Below are positions 52,901 to 60,337 of a DNA stretch of 64,000 bases, piece after piece. Under the pieces are notes generated by a model, which saw only the letters and a list, made by a program, of their open reading frames with translations, was not told the DNA's origin and searched no databases. Origin of the DNA: Streptomyces minutiscleroticus (lineage in GTDB: Bacteria > Actinomycetota > Actinomycetes > Streptomycetales > Streptomycetaceae); NCBI RefSeq assembly GCF_014650875.1, contig NZ_BMVU01000027.1, positions 53,999-117,998 of the forward strand. The letters are read 5' to 3'. Position numbers and translations under genes: made by a program. Numbering within the stretch: the first letter of the stretch is position 1; every line of letters begins with the position of its first letter.

Positions 52901-52999
52901 GGCGGCCCCCGACCGGTCCGTCAGGGCCGCCAGAGCACGCAGTTCGGCGCTCCGGCCGTACAGCCGCGGAGCGTCGTGCGCCGTCGTCCGTCCGCTCAT
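49994..52999 (-). CDS. Large LuxR-family (LAL) ATPase regulator
   Basis: A 1001-residue LAL-type activator from ATG 52999. The AAA/NB domain starts at about 13 (LYGRSAELRALAAL) with Walker A SDPGLGRSAL at 41-50 and Walker B LLVCVDDAHLWD. A long TPR-like helical middle follows. The C-terminal LuxR HTH is LTPQQRRIAEYVAEGATNRE, then VALRLSVSTRTVDYHLRNVY. Walker A has Arg47 in place of the invariant Lys, and the insert DGPGQ is repeated at about 116-128. LALs activate catabolic or antibiotic clusters; no cluster adjoins it. The divergent or neighbouring cutinase gene is a conceivable target. Confidence 0.9.
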   Translation of the reverse strand: MSGRTTAHDAPRLYGRSAELRALAALTDRSGAAGAALVVTSDPGLGRSALLDYAARSFAAGPVLHLRAALTEARLPYDGVRALHRAAAALRPAVSAAVAPAGPAADGPGQDGPGQDGPGPRAAGGVTPHRLVALLRSVAAEAPLLVCVDDAHLWDAPSRAALGLAGRLLHPADPVRLLVALPAHRAADPDFAALPALALAPLSHHAGAALLDDLTGGRVDPAVRAELLREAEGNPALLHALARRLSAAELSGGRPLPHPLVDAGTLTAVTHRTLARVPDTAAGLLLLAAAAHLPAEEDAGVDADLVFRAARHLGGPAAAAGSARLPDVLVTAGPRLRFTGPLLREALYASAHPDRRRAAHRALAAVLAEDGGGLAELLHRALSLAGRADRVADELAAAAADPLVPATHRQRSAACARAAELATDRRARAAHLTEAARHALYAGEPYRARRLIAEARAGAAPDAVRGRTEFVHGLMTSRDGPVLDACASLLLARNLLAAHDPNLAAAAGLAAAEAAWAAGDLAACLHTLGAEGGADPAIDTYHLGTAPAAPTAPGRPPAAAAAPPAAAVPGTAGAAVSAVARPVAPPVPASREDVLLRDYRLGMHALLEARLEAAAPHLRRVMRHSETADEPEGLLRSGAAALLLGDVPAACRIGARALAAVRARGPAVLEPKALEQLAYAELRDGRHARARAHAEEGLRTAHRYGQLNVAAHHHAVLALAASIVDDTTVVAHHAGAALATARSHGLGQAALLAQWAAGRADLARGRPAEAAARLGRPLRPGPRRGHFAVRMLAMPCYVEAAVLAGQPDDARAVVGEFALWAAFGADAQAPAQLARCRALLAPPEQAEELYERALVLHAEAGGDFEQARTQLLYGKWLRRHRKPGRAGAQLREALAAFEQCGARIWAEQAHAELRANGAAPAGPQSGGPRRPDDALERLTPQQRRIAEYVAEGATNREVALRLSVSTRTVDYHLRNVYTALGIRSRVELTRIVQRTERTAVR

Positions 53000-53009
53000 T
53001 CCTGTGATG

Positions 53010-53023
53010 TTACTTCTAAGTAA
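53010..53023. promoter_or_regulatory. Inverted repeat in front of the LAL gene
   Basis: TTACTT-CT-AAGTAA is a perfect 6+6 bp repeat, 10 bp upstream of the LAL start and in an AT-rich patch. Likely part of the promoter or a regulator site, perhaps autoregulatory. Confidence 0.45.
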
Positions 53024-53247
53024 AACAAGGGGGAAGTCTTCCCCGCCGGCCCCTCCGCAGTGGCCGCGGCCCCGCTCACCTGCGCCGACGCGGTGATGCC
53101 GATGTGTCGGGCGCCGTGTTCGTGGACCGGCGTCCAGCCGGGGCGCCGCCGCGCTGTGCCGCCGCACAGCGCGGCGGCACGGAGGAAAGCGGAGAGGCGG
53201 CCGCGCGGGGAGCGCGGCCGCCTGTCGCACCGTGGTGGTGCCGGACC

Positions 53248-54219
53248 TCAGGAGGTGTGCGGGCAGTTGCCCCGGTACTCCTCGATGGTCAGGCTCGCCC
53301 GCGGCAGCGGGCAGAGGAACTGCTCGTAGCGGGTGTCGTTGTCCACGAACCGCTTCAGCCACGAGATGCTGTACTTCGCGATCGTCGTGTTCGACGTGTT
53401 CGGTGTGAAGTGGGTGGCGCCGTTCAGTTCGAGGTAGGCGCGGTCGGTCGAGCTCGGCAGGGTGGTGTAGAAGGGCTCCGAGTGGGAGGCCACGGGGGCG
53501 ATGGTGTCGCCGTCGGCTCCGACGATCAGTGTGGGGGTGGTGATCTCGGGCCAGGTCTTGTCCAGGTTCCAGGGCGTCAGCGGGATCGCGGCCTGCAGCG
53601 ACGGCCGGGACTTGGCGGCCTCCAGGCTGCCGCCGCCGCCCATGGAGTGCCCCATCACCGCGAGCCGGCCGCTGTCGATGCGGTTGCGCACCGAGCTGCG
53701 CTCGGTGAGGTAGTCCAGGGCCGCGAGCAGCTGGCGGCCGCGCGAGTCGGGCTGGTCGAGGGTGGTGTTCGTGTCGATGGTGAAGACGACGAAGCCCTGC
53801 GAGGCCAGCCGGGCGCCCAGCCAGGAGATCGAGGACTGGTAGGCGGTGTAGCCGGGGGAGATCGCGACGGCCCCGAAGGTGCCGTCGGCGGTGCTGGTCG
53901 GGTAGTAGATCGTCCCGCCGCCGAAGCCGGTGACGCCCAGCGAGGAGACGCTGGTCTCCGACACGGCGTACGGGCCGCGCAGGGCCTCGATGCTGGAGGT
54001 GGTCGGGGCCGGGCCGCGCTCGTAGGGGTTCGCCGCCGCCTGGGCGGAGGGGGCCGACAGGGTGCTCAGCCCCACGACCGCCGCGAGCGCCGCCAGCGTG
54101 GCGGTGAACGGGTTCGCCCGGCGTCCGCGGCCGCGGCGGGTGCGCCGGACTCCGCCGTGGGAGGCCGTGGGGACCGCGGGGACGGCCGCGGAGGCGGATC
54201 TGGTGTCCGAGTGCTGCAC
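53248..54219 (-). CDS. Secreted cutinase/PET hydrolase-like polyesterase
   Basis: A 323-residue precursor from GTG 54219. An unusually long basic N-region (HGGVRRTRRGRGRR) precedes the hydrophobic core and AQA cleavage site near residue 61; the mature enzyme starts near ANPYERGP. It follows Thermobifida cutinases closely: GFGGGTIYYP, oxyanion Tyr124 in SPGYTAYQ, nucleophile Ser192 in GHSMGGGG, Trp217 in LTPWNLDKTW, Asp238 in GADGDTIAPV and His270 in GATHF. Cys303 and Cys319 form the usual C-terminal disulfide. It should hydrolyse cutin, polyesters and short triglycerides outside the cell. Substrate range on PET is inference. Confidence 0.92.
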   Translation of the reverse strand: MQHSDTRSASAAVPAVPTASHGGVRRTRRGRGRRANPFTATLAALAAVVGLSTLSAPSAQAAANPYERGPAPTTSSIEALRGPYAVSETSVSSLGVTGFGGGTIYYPTSTADGTFGAVAISPGYTAYQSSISWLGARLASQGFVVFTIDTNTTLDQPDSRGRQLLAALDYLTERSSVRNRIDSGRLAVMGHSMGGGGSLEAAKSRPSLQAAIPLTPWNLDKTWPEITTPTLIVGADGDTIAPVASHSEPFYTTLPSSTDRAYLELNGATHFTPNTSNTTIAKYSISWLKRFVDNDTRYEQFLCPLPRASLTIEEYRGNCPHTS

Positions 54220-54713
54220 GAGGAAGTCGTCCTCTCTTGCGTGGGGGGCCGCCGGACTCGGACGCGCCCCGCGCGCGGCGCGGGGGAGGGTACGTCCGTG
54301 GCTCGGCCGGCGGCGCCGCCGGAGGACCGGCGGCGGTCCCACTGTCGAGGCGCTGCGACCACCGGGGCATCGGCAATATCACCGGTCTCGTCGCGCACAC
54401 CGGGCGCCCGTCCCGGACACTGTGTGCGATATGCGGGCAGAACCGACTCGTGGGGGCCGGTGAAACACAGCACACCACTCGGACGGCACACCCCCTTCAG
54501 GCACACCTTTTCGAGGGGCGCGCAGATCGGGAGGCGCGGGGCGGTGAGGCGCGGACCGGGGAGACACGGAGCGGGGCCGCGAACCGTGTCACGCGGACCA
54601 CGGCTCGCGCCCTGCCACCGCTCACGGCCCGCCGTCGGGCCACCGCTCACGGCCCGCCGTCGGGCGCTGGCCGCGCCCCTCGGCCCGGACGCAGGCCGGC
54701 GGTCGGCCGCGGG
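54220..54713. other. Intergenic region upstream of the cutinase gene
   Basis: A 494-bp gap holding the cutinase promoter region. A relatively AT-rich stretch at 54365-54500 is the likely site. A 25-bp unit starting CCACCGCTCACGG is repeated twice in tandem at 54615-54639 and 54640-54664, next to the pirin stop. No gene is apparent. Confidence 0.5.
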
Positions 54714-55697
54714 TCAGCGGCGCGGCGGGTTCCTGCGCGGCGTGATGACGGCGTTCGGCAGGGCGGGGGCGGGGAGGCGGTCCTCGTCGTTCCACCCCTC
54801 GACGGCGCCGAAGCGGTCGGAGGCGTTCTGCCACTCCTCCCGCGCCCGCACGATGTCGTCGTGGGAGCGGCCGATGAAGTTCCACCACATGACGATCTCC
54901 TCCTCGAACGGAGGGCCGCCGAGCAGCACCGTCCGGGCGGCGCCGGCCGACTCGTTCGCCAGCGTCAGCTCCGCGCGGCCGGGCGCGAGGTAGCCCAGCT
55001 CGGCCGGGCGCAGCGGGTGGCCGGCCAGCCGGACGTCGCCCTCGTCGACCAGCAGGCCGTGCTCGAAGGCGGGGTCCACGGCGAGCGTGACGGACGCGCC
55101 CGGGTCGAGGACGATCTCGGCGCCGAGCAGCGGTGTGAACGTCCGCACGGGGGAGACGGACCCGGCGAGCGACCCGAGGAAGACCCTGATGCCGGCCCCG
55201 CCGGACCGCACGGACTCGGGGACGTAGTGCTGGAAGTCCCGCTCCGTGTGCCGGTGCTCCTCGGGCAGCGCCACCCACAGCTGCACACCGTGCAGGACGG
55301 TGGTCCGCGCCGTGGAGACCTCGGAGTGGCTGATGCCGTGGCCGCCCGTCATGAGGTTCAGCTCGCCCGGCCGCACCGTCGCGTGGCTGCCGAGGCTGTC
55401 GCGGTGCTCGATCTCCCCGCCGAACAGCCAGCTCACCGTCTGCAGGCCGGTGTGCGGATGCGGCGCCACGTCCATGCCGCCCGTCTCGGAGACGTCGTCG
55501 GGGCCGTAGTGGTCGGCGAAGCACCAGGCGCCGATGAGGGTGCGGGCCCGCTGGGGCAGCGTGCGCCGCACGGTCATCGCGCGGGGGCCGCCCAGGGGCA
55601 CGTCGCGCGGGGTGATGACCTCGACCGGCGCCCCCTCGGCGACGCCCTCCCGCGCCCCGCAGCGCACCGCGACGGGCTCCACCTCTACGTTGCTCAC
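54714..55697 (-). CDS. Pirin-family bicupin
   Basis: A 327-residue protein from GTG 55697 with GGAGG upstream. The N-terminal cupin has IGAWCFADHYGP, MDVAPHPHTGLQTVSWLF, IEHRDSLGSHATVRPGELNL and GGHGISHSE, giving the metal-binding His and Glu. The C-terminal cupin includes PFEEEIVMWWNFIGRSHDDI. Bacterial pirins act as quercetin dioxygenase-like enzymes or as metal-dependent regulators. It is divergent from an AhpD-like gene, which may share its redox signal. Confidence 0.92.
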   Translation of the reverse strand: MSNVEVEPVAVRCGAREGVAEGAPVEVITPRDVPLGGPRAMTVRRTLPQRARTLIGAWCFADHYGPDDVSETGGMDVAPHPHTGLQTVSWLFGGEIEHRDSLGSHATVRPGELNLMTGGHGISHSEVSTARTTVLHGVQLWVALPEEHRHTERDFQHYVPESVRSGGAGIRVFLGSLAGSVSPVRTFTPLLGAEIVLDPGASVTLAVDPAFEHGLLVDEGDVRLAGHPLRPAELGYLAPGRAELTLANESAGAARTVLLGGPPFEEEIVMWWNFIGRSHDDIVRAREEWQNASDRFGAVEGWNDEDRLPAPALPNAVITPRRNPPRR

Positions 55698-55827
55698 GAC
55701 GCATCGCCTCCCATGACGGCACGAGCCAGGATACTTTGATCTTCAATATCGTGACGATCATAGGCAGACGAGCCCATCCCGCGTACGCGGAACGAGCACG
55801 GCCGGCGACGGCCGCGAGGAGACCCCA

Positions 55828-56316
55828 GTGAGCAGCGACGCAGCGGACGCCACGTCCCGGCGCATCTACGTCGACAAGCAGAGCCCGAAGGCGTACCGCG
55901 CGCTGGTGCGGACCTCCGAGGCGGTCAGGGAGACCGCCGCCGACGCGGGCCTCGACGGCGCGCTCGTGGAGCTGATCAACCTCCGCGTGTCCCAGATCAA
56001 CGGCTGCGCCTACTGCCTGGACGTCCACACCAGGGCGGCGCTGCGCGGCGGCGAGACCCCGCAGCGCCTCGGGGTGCTCAGGGCCTGGCGGGACACGGAG
56101 CTGTTCACGCCGCGGGAGCGCGCGGCCCTCGCGCTGGCGGAGGCGGTCACCGACATCGCGGACGCCCGGGCACAGGAGGCGGCCTACGCGGAGGCCCGCC
56201 GGACGCTGACCGAGGACGAGCTGTCGGCGGTGGTCTGGGTGGCCCTGACCATCAACGCCTTCAACCGGGTCTCCATCATGAGCAAGCACCCCGTGCGACA
56301 GGCCCCCGGAAAGTGA
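55828..56316 (+). CDS. Carboxymuconolactone decarboxylase/AhpD-like protein
   Basis: A 162-residue protein from GTG 55828 (GGAGACC). The redox motif is INGCAYCLDVHTRAAL, with CxxC and the nearby His of AhpD-like peroxidase partners. LFTPRERAALALAEAVT is the second conserved helix. It probably acts as a disulfide reductant or peroxidase. The last eight codons (about HPVRQAPGK) lie inside the left arm of the terminator hairpin. A divergent pirin gene shares the AT-rich promoter region 55730-55765. Confidence 0.9.
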   Translation: MSSDAADATSRRIYVDKQSPKAYRALVRTSEAVRETAADAGLDGALVELINLRVSQINGCAYCLDVHTRAALRGGETPQRLGVLRAWRDTELFTPRERAALALAEAVTDIADARAQEAAYAEARRTLTEDELSAVVWVALTINAFNRVSIMSKHPVRQAPGK

Positions 56317-56368
56317 CCCCGGGGGGACAGGCCCCCGGGAAGCGACCCCGGGGGCCTGTCGCACGGGG
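56289..56368. terminator. 21-bp perfect terminator hairpin overlapping the AhpD-like gene end
   Basis: 56289-56309 and 56348-56368 are perfectly complementary over 21 bp. Between them lies a partial second copy, so GACAGGCCCCCGG occurs twice (56297, 56326), each with its own CCCCGGGG self-stem. It separates the AhpD-like gene from the converging SRPBCC gene and probably works in both directions. Confidence 0.8.
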
Positions 56369-56409
56369 CGGCCGGTCGCCGGGCGCGGGCCGCGCCCGGC
56401 GGGGAACCG

Positions 56410-56829
56410 TCAGCCGGCCGTCGGCTCGAAGCGGAGGCGGATCTGTTCCTCCAGCCGGCTCAGGCTCTTGACCAGGGCGTCCTGCACCAACTGCGGGCCC
56501 GGGTCGTGACGCTCGTCGAAGAAGGACAGGTGCACGATCACCTCGCTGGAGCCGCTCCCGATGCCGGAGACCTGGAGCCAGCCGGCGTAGGAGCCGTCCT
56601 CCCGGGTGCCCCACTCGATCCGCATCTGGTCGCGTTCGGTCCGCAGCAGGGCGGGGATGTCCTCGGCGGGCGCGTCCTCGTGCACGGTGACGGCGGGCAG
56701 GTCCTCCACGTTCACGTGCAGATGCAGGTCCCGCGGCATCCATGAGTCCATCTGCCCGACGTTGGCGGCCTGCTCGAAGACCTGCTCGGGCGGGGCCGCG
56801 ATCGTGCGTGACTGTTCGTACTCGGCCAT
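56410..56829 (-). CDS. SRPBCC-family (START/Bet v1-like) protein
   Basis: A 139-residue protein from ATG 56829 with GGAAGG upstream. EQSRTIAAPPEQVFEQAANV is the opening strand and helix of polyketide cyclase/SRPBCC proteins, followed by antiparallel strands (MRIEWGTREDGSYAGWLQVS, SEVIVHLSFFDER) and the long C-terminal helix LVQDALVKSLSRLEEQIRL. It forms a hydrophobic pocket. Ligand unknown. Its promoter faces the cobalamin riboswitch. Confidence 0.88.
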   Translation of the reverse strand: MAEYEQSRTIAAPPEQVFEQAANVGQMDSWMPRDLHLHVNVEDLPAVTVHEDAPAEDIPALLRTERDQMRIEWGTREDGSYAGWLQVSGIGSGSSEVIVHLSFFDERHDPGPQLVQDALVKSLSRLEEQIRLRFEPTAG

Positions 56830-57009
56830 CGTGATGCCTTCCTCGGCTCTGGGTCGTGCGACGGGCCGGGTGCCCCTCCTGCCGGGTCCCAAGCGGTCCG
56901 GCACGTGTCCGGCTCCCGCGTACGGGCGGGGACGGCGCCCGCCTCCACCCTGCGGCCGATCGGTCCGCGGCACCACCGGAGAGGCCCTCGCAGGGGCTTG
57001 ATAGTGTTC

Positions 57010-57218
57010 CGAAGCCAGTCGTTCCACATCCGTGGCCAGGGAATCCGGTGCGAATCCGGAACTGACGCGCAGCGGTGAGGGGGACGGGCGGAGCACTGAG
57101 GCCACTGGGAAGGGGCCCGGACCGGCCAAAGGGCCGGGCGGACCCGCCCTGGGAAGGCGCGCCGTCCGGTCGAGCCCGAGTCCGAAGACCTGCTGGCACC
57201 TCCGCGTCCGCGCGGAGG
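57010..57218 (+). promoter_or_regulatory. Cobalamin (B12) riboswitch
   Basis: The conserved core is easy to recognise: GGGAATCCGGTGCGAATCC (57046 on), CTGACGCGCAGCGGTGAGG (57061 on), GCCACTGGGAAG (57104 on), GGGAAGGCG (57152 on) and the closing GTCCGAAGACCTGCTGGC (57180 on). An 8-bp perfect hairpin CCTCCGCG/CGCGGAGG (57199-57218) follows and probably forms the switching structure before the GTG start at 57270. High adenosylcobalamin should shut off the importer. A GATAGT -10-like box lies at 57000. Confidence 0.93.
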
Positions 57219-57269
57219 CCGTCCGTAGGCAAGGCTCCGCGTACGAGCCCCGACATCCGAGGCGTGCCC

Positions 57270-58334
57270 GTGCTCCGCTCCACCCCTGTTCCCCGTGTCT
57301 GCCGCGTCCGGCGCGCCGCCGCCCTGCTCCTCGCCCCCGCCCTGCTGCTCACCGCGTGCGGCGGCTCGGGGAGCGGCGACGACGCCGGGGGGAGGTCCTC
57401 CGGCGGCGGTTATCCGCGCACCGTCGACAACTGCGGCCACGAGGTCACCCTGAAGTCCGCGCCGCGGCACGCCGTCTCCCTCAACCAGGGCAGCACCGAG
57501 ATCCTGCTCTCCCTCGGTCTGCAGGACCGCCTGGCGGGCACCGCCACCTGGACCGACCCGGTGATGAAGGGCCTGGAGAAGGCGAACGCCGCCGTGCCGC
57601 GGCTGGCCGACAACGCCCCCTCCTTCGAGAAGGTCCTCGACGCGGAACCCGACTTCGTCACGGCCTCGTTCGTCTCCGTGCTCGGCAAGGGCGGCGTGGC
57701 CACCCGCGAGCAGTTCGAGAAGCTGGGCGTGCCCGCGTACGTCTCCCCGACCGACTGCGCGGCGGGCAAGGACAACGACAGCGGCGGCGACGGCTCCCGC
57801 AGCGAGCCGCTCACCCTCGACACCGTGTACGGCGAGATACGCGATCTGGCCCACGCCTTCGACGTCGACGAGCGCGGGGAGAAGCTCGTCGCCGACCTGA
57901 AACAGCGTGTGACCGAGGCGACGAAGGGTCTTGACGCCTCCGGCGTCTCGCTCATGTACTGGTTCGCCAACTCCCAGTCGCCCTACCTCGCCGGCTGCTG
58001 CGGCGCGCCCGGCGCCATCACCCGCGCCGTGGGCGCGGAGAACGTCTTCTCCGGCACGCACCAGGAGTGGCCGCAGATCAACTGGGAGACGGTCGCCGAC
58101 CGCGACCCCGACGTCATCGTCCTGGGCGACCTGACCCGCAAGTCGCAGACCGCGGAGAGCGCCGAGGCCAAGATCGACTTCCTGGAGGGCAACCCCGCCA
58201 CCCGCAACCTCACCGCGGTGCGGAAGAAGCGGTACATCCTGCTCAGCGGACAGGCCATGAACCCCTCCATCCGCACGGTCGAAGGGATCGAGCAGGTCGC
58301 GGCCGGCCTGCGCGAGTTCGGGCTCGCCGAGTGA
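57270..58334 (+). CDS. btuF: Cobalamin-type ABC substrate-binding lipoprotein (BtuF-like)
   Basis: A 354-residue lipoprotein starting at GTG 57270 (GAGG seven bases earlier; GTG 57264 is in frame). The signal ends in LTAC with Cys30. The helical-backbone class III fold shows YPRTVDNCGHEVTL, LNQGSTEILLSLGLQDRLAG and PDVIVLGD. It belongs to the FecB/BtuF family that binds corrinoids or iron complexes. The riboswitch upstream argues for cobalamin or a precursor. First gene of the operon, overlapping the permease by four bases. Confidence 0.9.
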   Translation: MLRSTPVPRVCRVRRAAALLLAPALLLTACGGSGSGDDAGGRSSGGGYPRTVDNCGHEVTLKSAPRHAVSLNQGSTEILLSLGLQDRLAGTATWTDPVMKGLEKANAAVPRLADNAPSFEKVLDAEPDFVTASFVSVLGKGGVATREQFEKLGVPAYVSPTDCAAGKDNDSGGDGSRSEPLTLDTVYGEIRDLAHAFDVDERGEKLVADLKQRVTEATKGLDASGVSLMYWFANSQSPYLAGCCGAPGAITRAVGAENVFSGTHQEWPQINWETVADRDPDVIVLGDLTRKSQTAESAEAKIDFLEGNPATRNLTAVRKKRYILLSGQAMNPSIRTVEGIEQVAAGLREFGLAE

Positions 58335-59344
58335 GGGCCCGTACCCTCCTCCTGGCCGGGGGCGGGCTGCTGGCGCTCGCGGTGTCGGTCGCCGTCGCCG
58401 TGACCATCGGGCCCGCCCACATCTCCACCGCCGACGTGTGGACGTCCGTCGCCGCCCACCTCGGCCCGGGCGACAGCACCCTGCCGCCGCTGCGCGACGG
58501 CATCGTGTGGAACCTGCGCATGCCCCGCACCCTCCTCGCCGCCGTGTGCGGCGCCGGGCTCGCGGTCTGCGGCGCGGTCATGCAGTCCCTGCTGCGCAAC
58601 CCGCTGGCCGACCCGTTCGTCCTCGGCGTCTCCTCCGGCGCCTCCACCGGCGCGGTCGCCGTGGTCGTGCTCGGGGTGGGCGGCGGGGCCGTGTCCCTGT
58701 CGGCGGGCGCGTTCGTGGGCGCCCTGCTCTCCTTCGGGCTCGTCCTGCTGCTCAGCCATGTGCTCGGCGGCACCACGGACCGGGTCGTCCTGTCCGGCGT
58801 GGCCGCCATGCAGCTGTTCTCCGCGCTCACCTCGTTCACCGTCCTGACCTCGGCGGACGCCGAGACCACCAAGGGCGTGCTGTTCTGGCTGCTCGGGTCG
58901 CTGTCCGGCGCCGGGTGGGACGACGTGGCGCTGTGCGCGGCCGTCCTGGTCCTCGTCCTCGCGGTCTGCCTGGGGCACGCCGGCACCCTCGACGCCTTCG
59001 CCTTCGGCGAGGAGGCCGCGGCGTCGCTCGGCGTCCGGGTGGCCCGCACCCGCCTCGTGCTGCTGTGCGCCACGGCCCTGCTCACGGCCGCCCTGGTCAG
59101 CTGCGCCGGGGCGATCGGCTTCGTGGGCCTGGTCCTGCCCCACGCCGCCCGCGCGCTCACCGGCTCGGGCCACGCCCGCCTGCTGCCCGTGGCCGCCCTG
59201 AGCGGCGCCGTCTTCCTGGTGTGGGTGGACACACTGGCCCGCACCGTCATCGATCCGCAGGAGGTCCCCGTGGGCGTGGTCACGTCCCTCATCGGCGTAC
59301 CGGCGTTCGTGGCGGTGCTGTACCGCACGCGGAGGCAGGGGTGA
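58331..59344 (+). CDS. btuC: Cobalamin-type ABC permease (BtuC/FecCD family)
   Basis: A 337-residue permease with about ten membrane helices, starting at GTG 58331 over the previous stop. LRMPRTLLAAVCGAGLAVCG and GAVMQSLLRNPLADPFVLGV are the FecCD signatures, and GFVGLVLPHAARALTGSGHA marks the L-loop that contacts the ATPase. It overlaps the ATPase gene by four bases, so all three are translationally coupled. Confidence 0.93.
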   Translation: MRARTLLLAGGGLLALAVSVAVAVTIGPAHISTADVWTSVAAHLGPGDSTLPPLRDGIVWNLRMPRTLLAAVCGAGLAVCGAVMQSLLRNPLADPFVLGVSSGASTGAVAVVVLGVGGGAVSLSAGAFVGALLSFGLVLLLSHVLGGTTDRVVLSGVAAMQLFSALTSFTVLTSADAETTKGVLFWLLGSLSGAGWDDVALCAAVLVLVLAVCLGHAGTLDAFAFGEEAAASLGVRVARTRLVLLCATALLTAALVSCAGAIGFVGLVLPHAARALTGSGHARLLPVAALSGAVFLVWVDTLARTVIDPQEVPVGVVTSLIGVPAFVAVLYRTRRQG

Positions 59345-60291
59345 GGCGGCCCGGGACCGGAGCCCGGCCCGGGCCTGTGGCTCCGCCCGGGACTGGGGCT
59401 CCGCCCGAGCCGGCAGTCCCGCCCGAGCCGGCAGTCCCGCCCGGTCCCGGAACGGCCGCGGCCGGTGTCCTGCCCACCGGGCACGGGGCGGCCGACGGCG
59501 GGGAACCGGCGGAGGAGGGCCCCGCCGGGGCCACCGGACTGCGGGCCGAACGCGTCGGCCGCCGCACGGGCGGCCGCCTGATCGTCGACGGTGTGACCCT
59601 GGCCCCGCGCACGGGGGAGACGGTCGGTCTGCTCGGCCCCAACGGCTCGGGGAAGTCGACCCTGTTGCGCCTGCTCGCCGGGGTGCTGGCCCCGTCCGCC
59701 GGGGTCGTCACCCTCGACGGCCTCCCCCTGCCGCGGGTCGGGCGCCGCGCGACGGCCCGGCGCGTCGCGGCCGTCGAGCAGCACGCGCACACCCAGACCG
59801 AGCTGACGGTCCGCGACGTCGTGGCCCTGGGCCGCATCCCGCACCGGCGCCCCTGGTCGGCCGCGTCGGCCGCCGACGCGCGGGCGGTCGCCCTCGCGCT
59901 CGACCGCACCGGTCTCACCGACCGGGCCGGCCAGTCCTGGCACACCCTGTCCGGCGGCGAGCGCCAGCGCGCCCAGATCGCCCGCGCGCTCGCCCAGGAG
60001 CCCCGCGAGCTCCTGCTGGACGAACCCACCAACCACCTCGACATCCAGCACCAGCTCGACCTGCTCGACCTGGTGGCGGGCCTGCCCGTCACCACGGTGA
60101 TCGCCCTGCACGACCTCAACCTCGCCGCGATGTACTGCGACCGCCTGCTGGTGCTGCGCGCGGGCCGGGCCGTAGCGGAGGGCACGCCCGCCGAGGTCCT
60201 GACCCCGGATCTCATCGAGCGGGTCTACGGCGTCCGCGCCGAGGTCACCCACGGGCCCGGCCACCCGGTGGTCCGCTTCCTGCGCCGCTGA
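59341..60291 (+). CDS. btuD: Cobalamin-type ABC ATPase (BtuD-like)
   Basis: A 316-residue ATPase from GTG 59341. The first 65 residues are an unusual Pro/Gly/Ala extension with PPEPAV repeated. Walker A is GLLGPNGSGKSTLL, the signature LSGGERQRAQIARAL, Walker B ELLLDEPTNHLD and the His switch IALHDLNLA. It powers uptake through BtuC. A start nearer LRAERVGRR would give a more normal length, but the overlap with the permease stop favours GTG 59341. Confidence 0.92.
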   Translation: MRRPGTGARPGPVAPPGTGAPPEPAVPPEPAVPPGPGTAAAGVLPTGHGAADGGEPAEEGPAGATGLRAERVGRRTGGRLIVDGVTLAPRTGETVGLLGPNGSGKSTLLRLLAGVLAPSAGVVTLDGLPLPRVGRRATARRVAAVEQHAHTQTELTVRDVVALGRIPHRRPWSAASAADARAVALALDRTGLTDRAGQSWHTLSGGERQRAQIARALAQEPRELLLDEPTNHLDIQHQLDLLDLVAGLPVTTVIALHDLNLAAMYCDRLLVLRAGRAVAEGTPAEVLTPDLIERVYGVRAEVTHGPGHPVVRFLRR

Positions 60292-60337
60292 GACGGGGCT
60301 CGTGACGGCCCCTCGGGAGCCGTTCCCCCGCAGCGCG

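Noticed and set aside
53000..54478. Extension of the LAL reading frame far upstream to 54478
   Set aside because: ATG 52999 starts at the normal LAL N-terminus, and the upstream part runs antisense-parallel through the cutinase gene in another frame.
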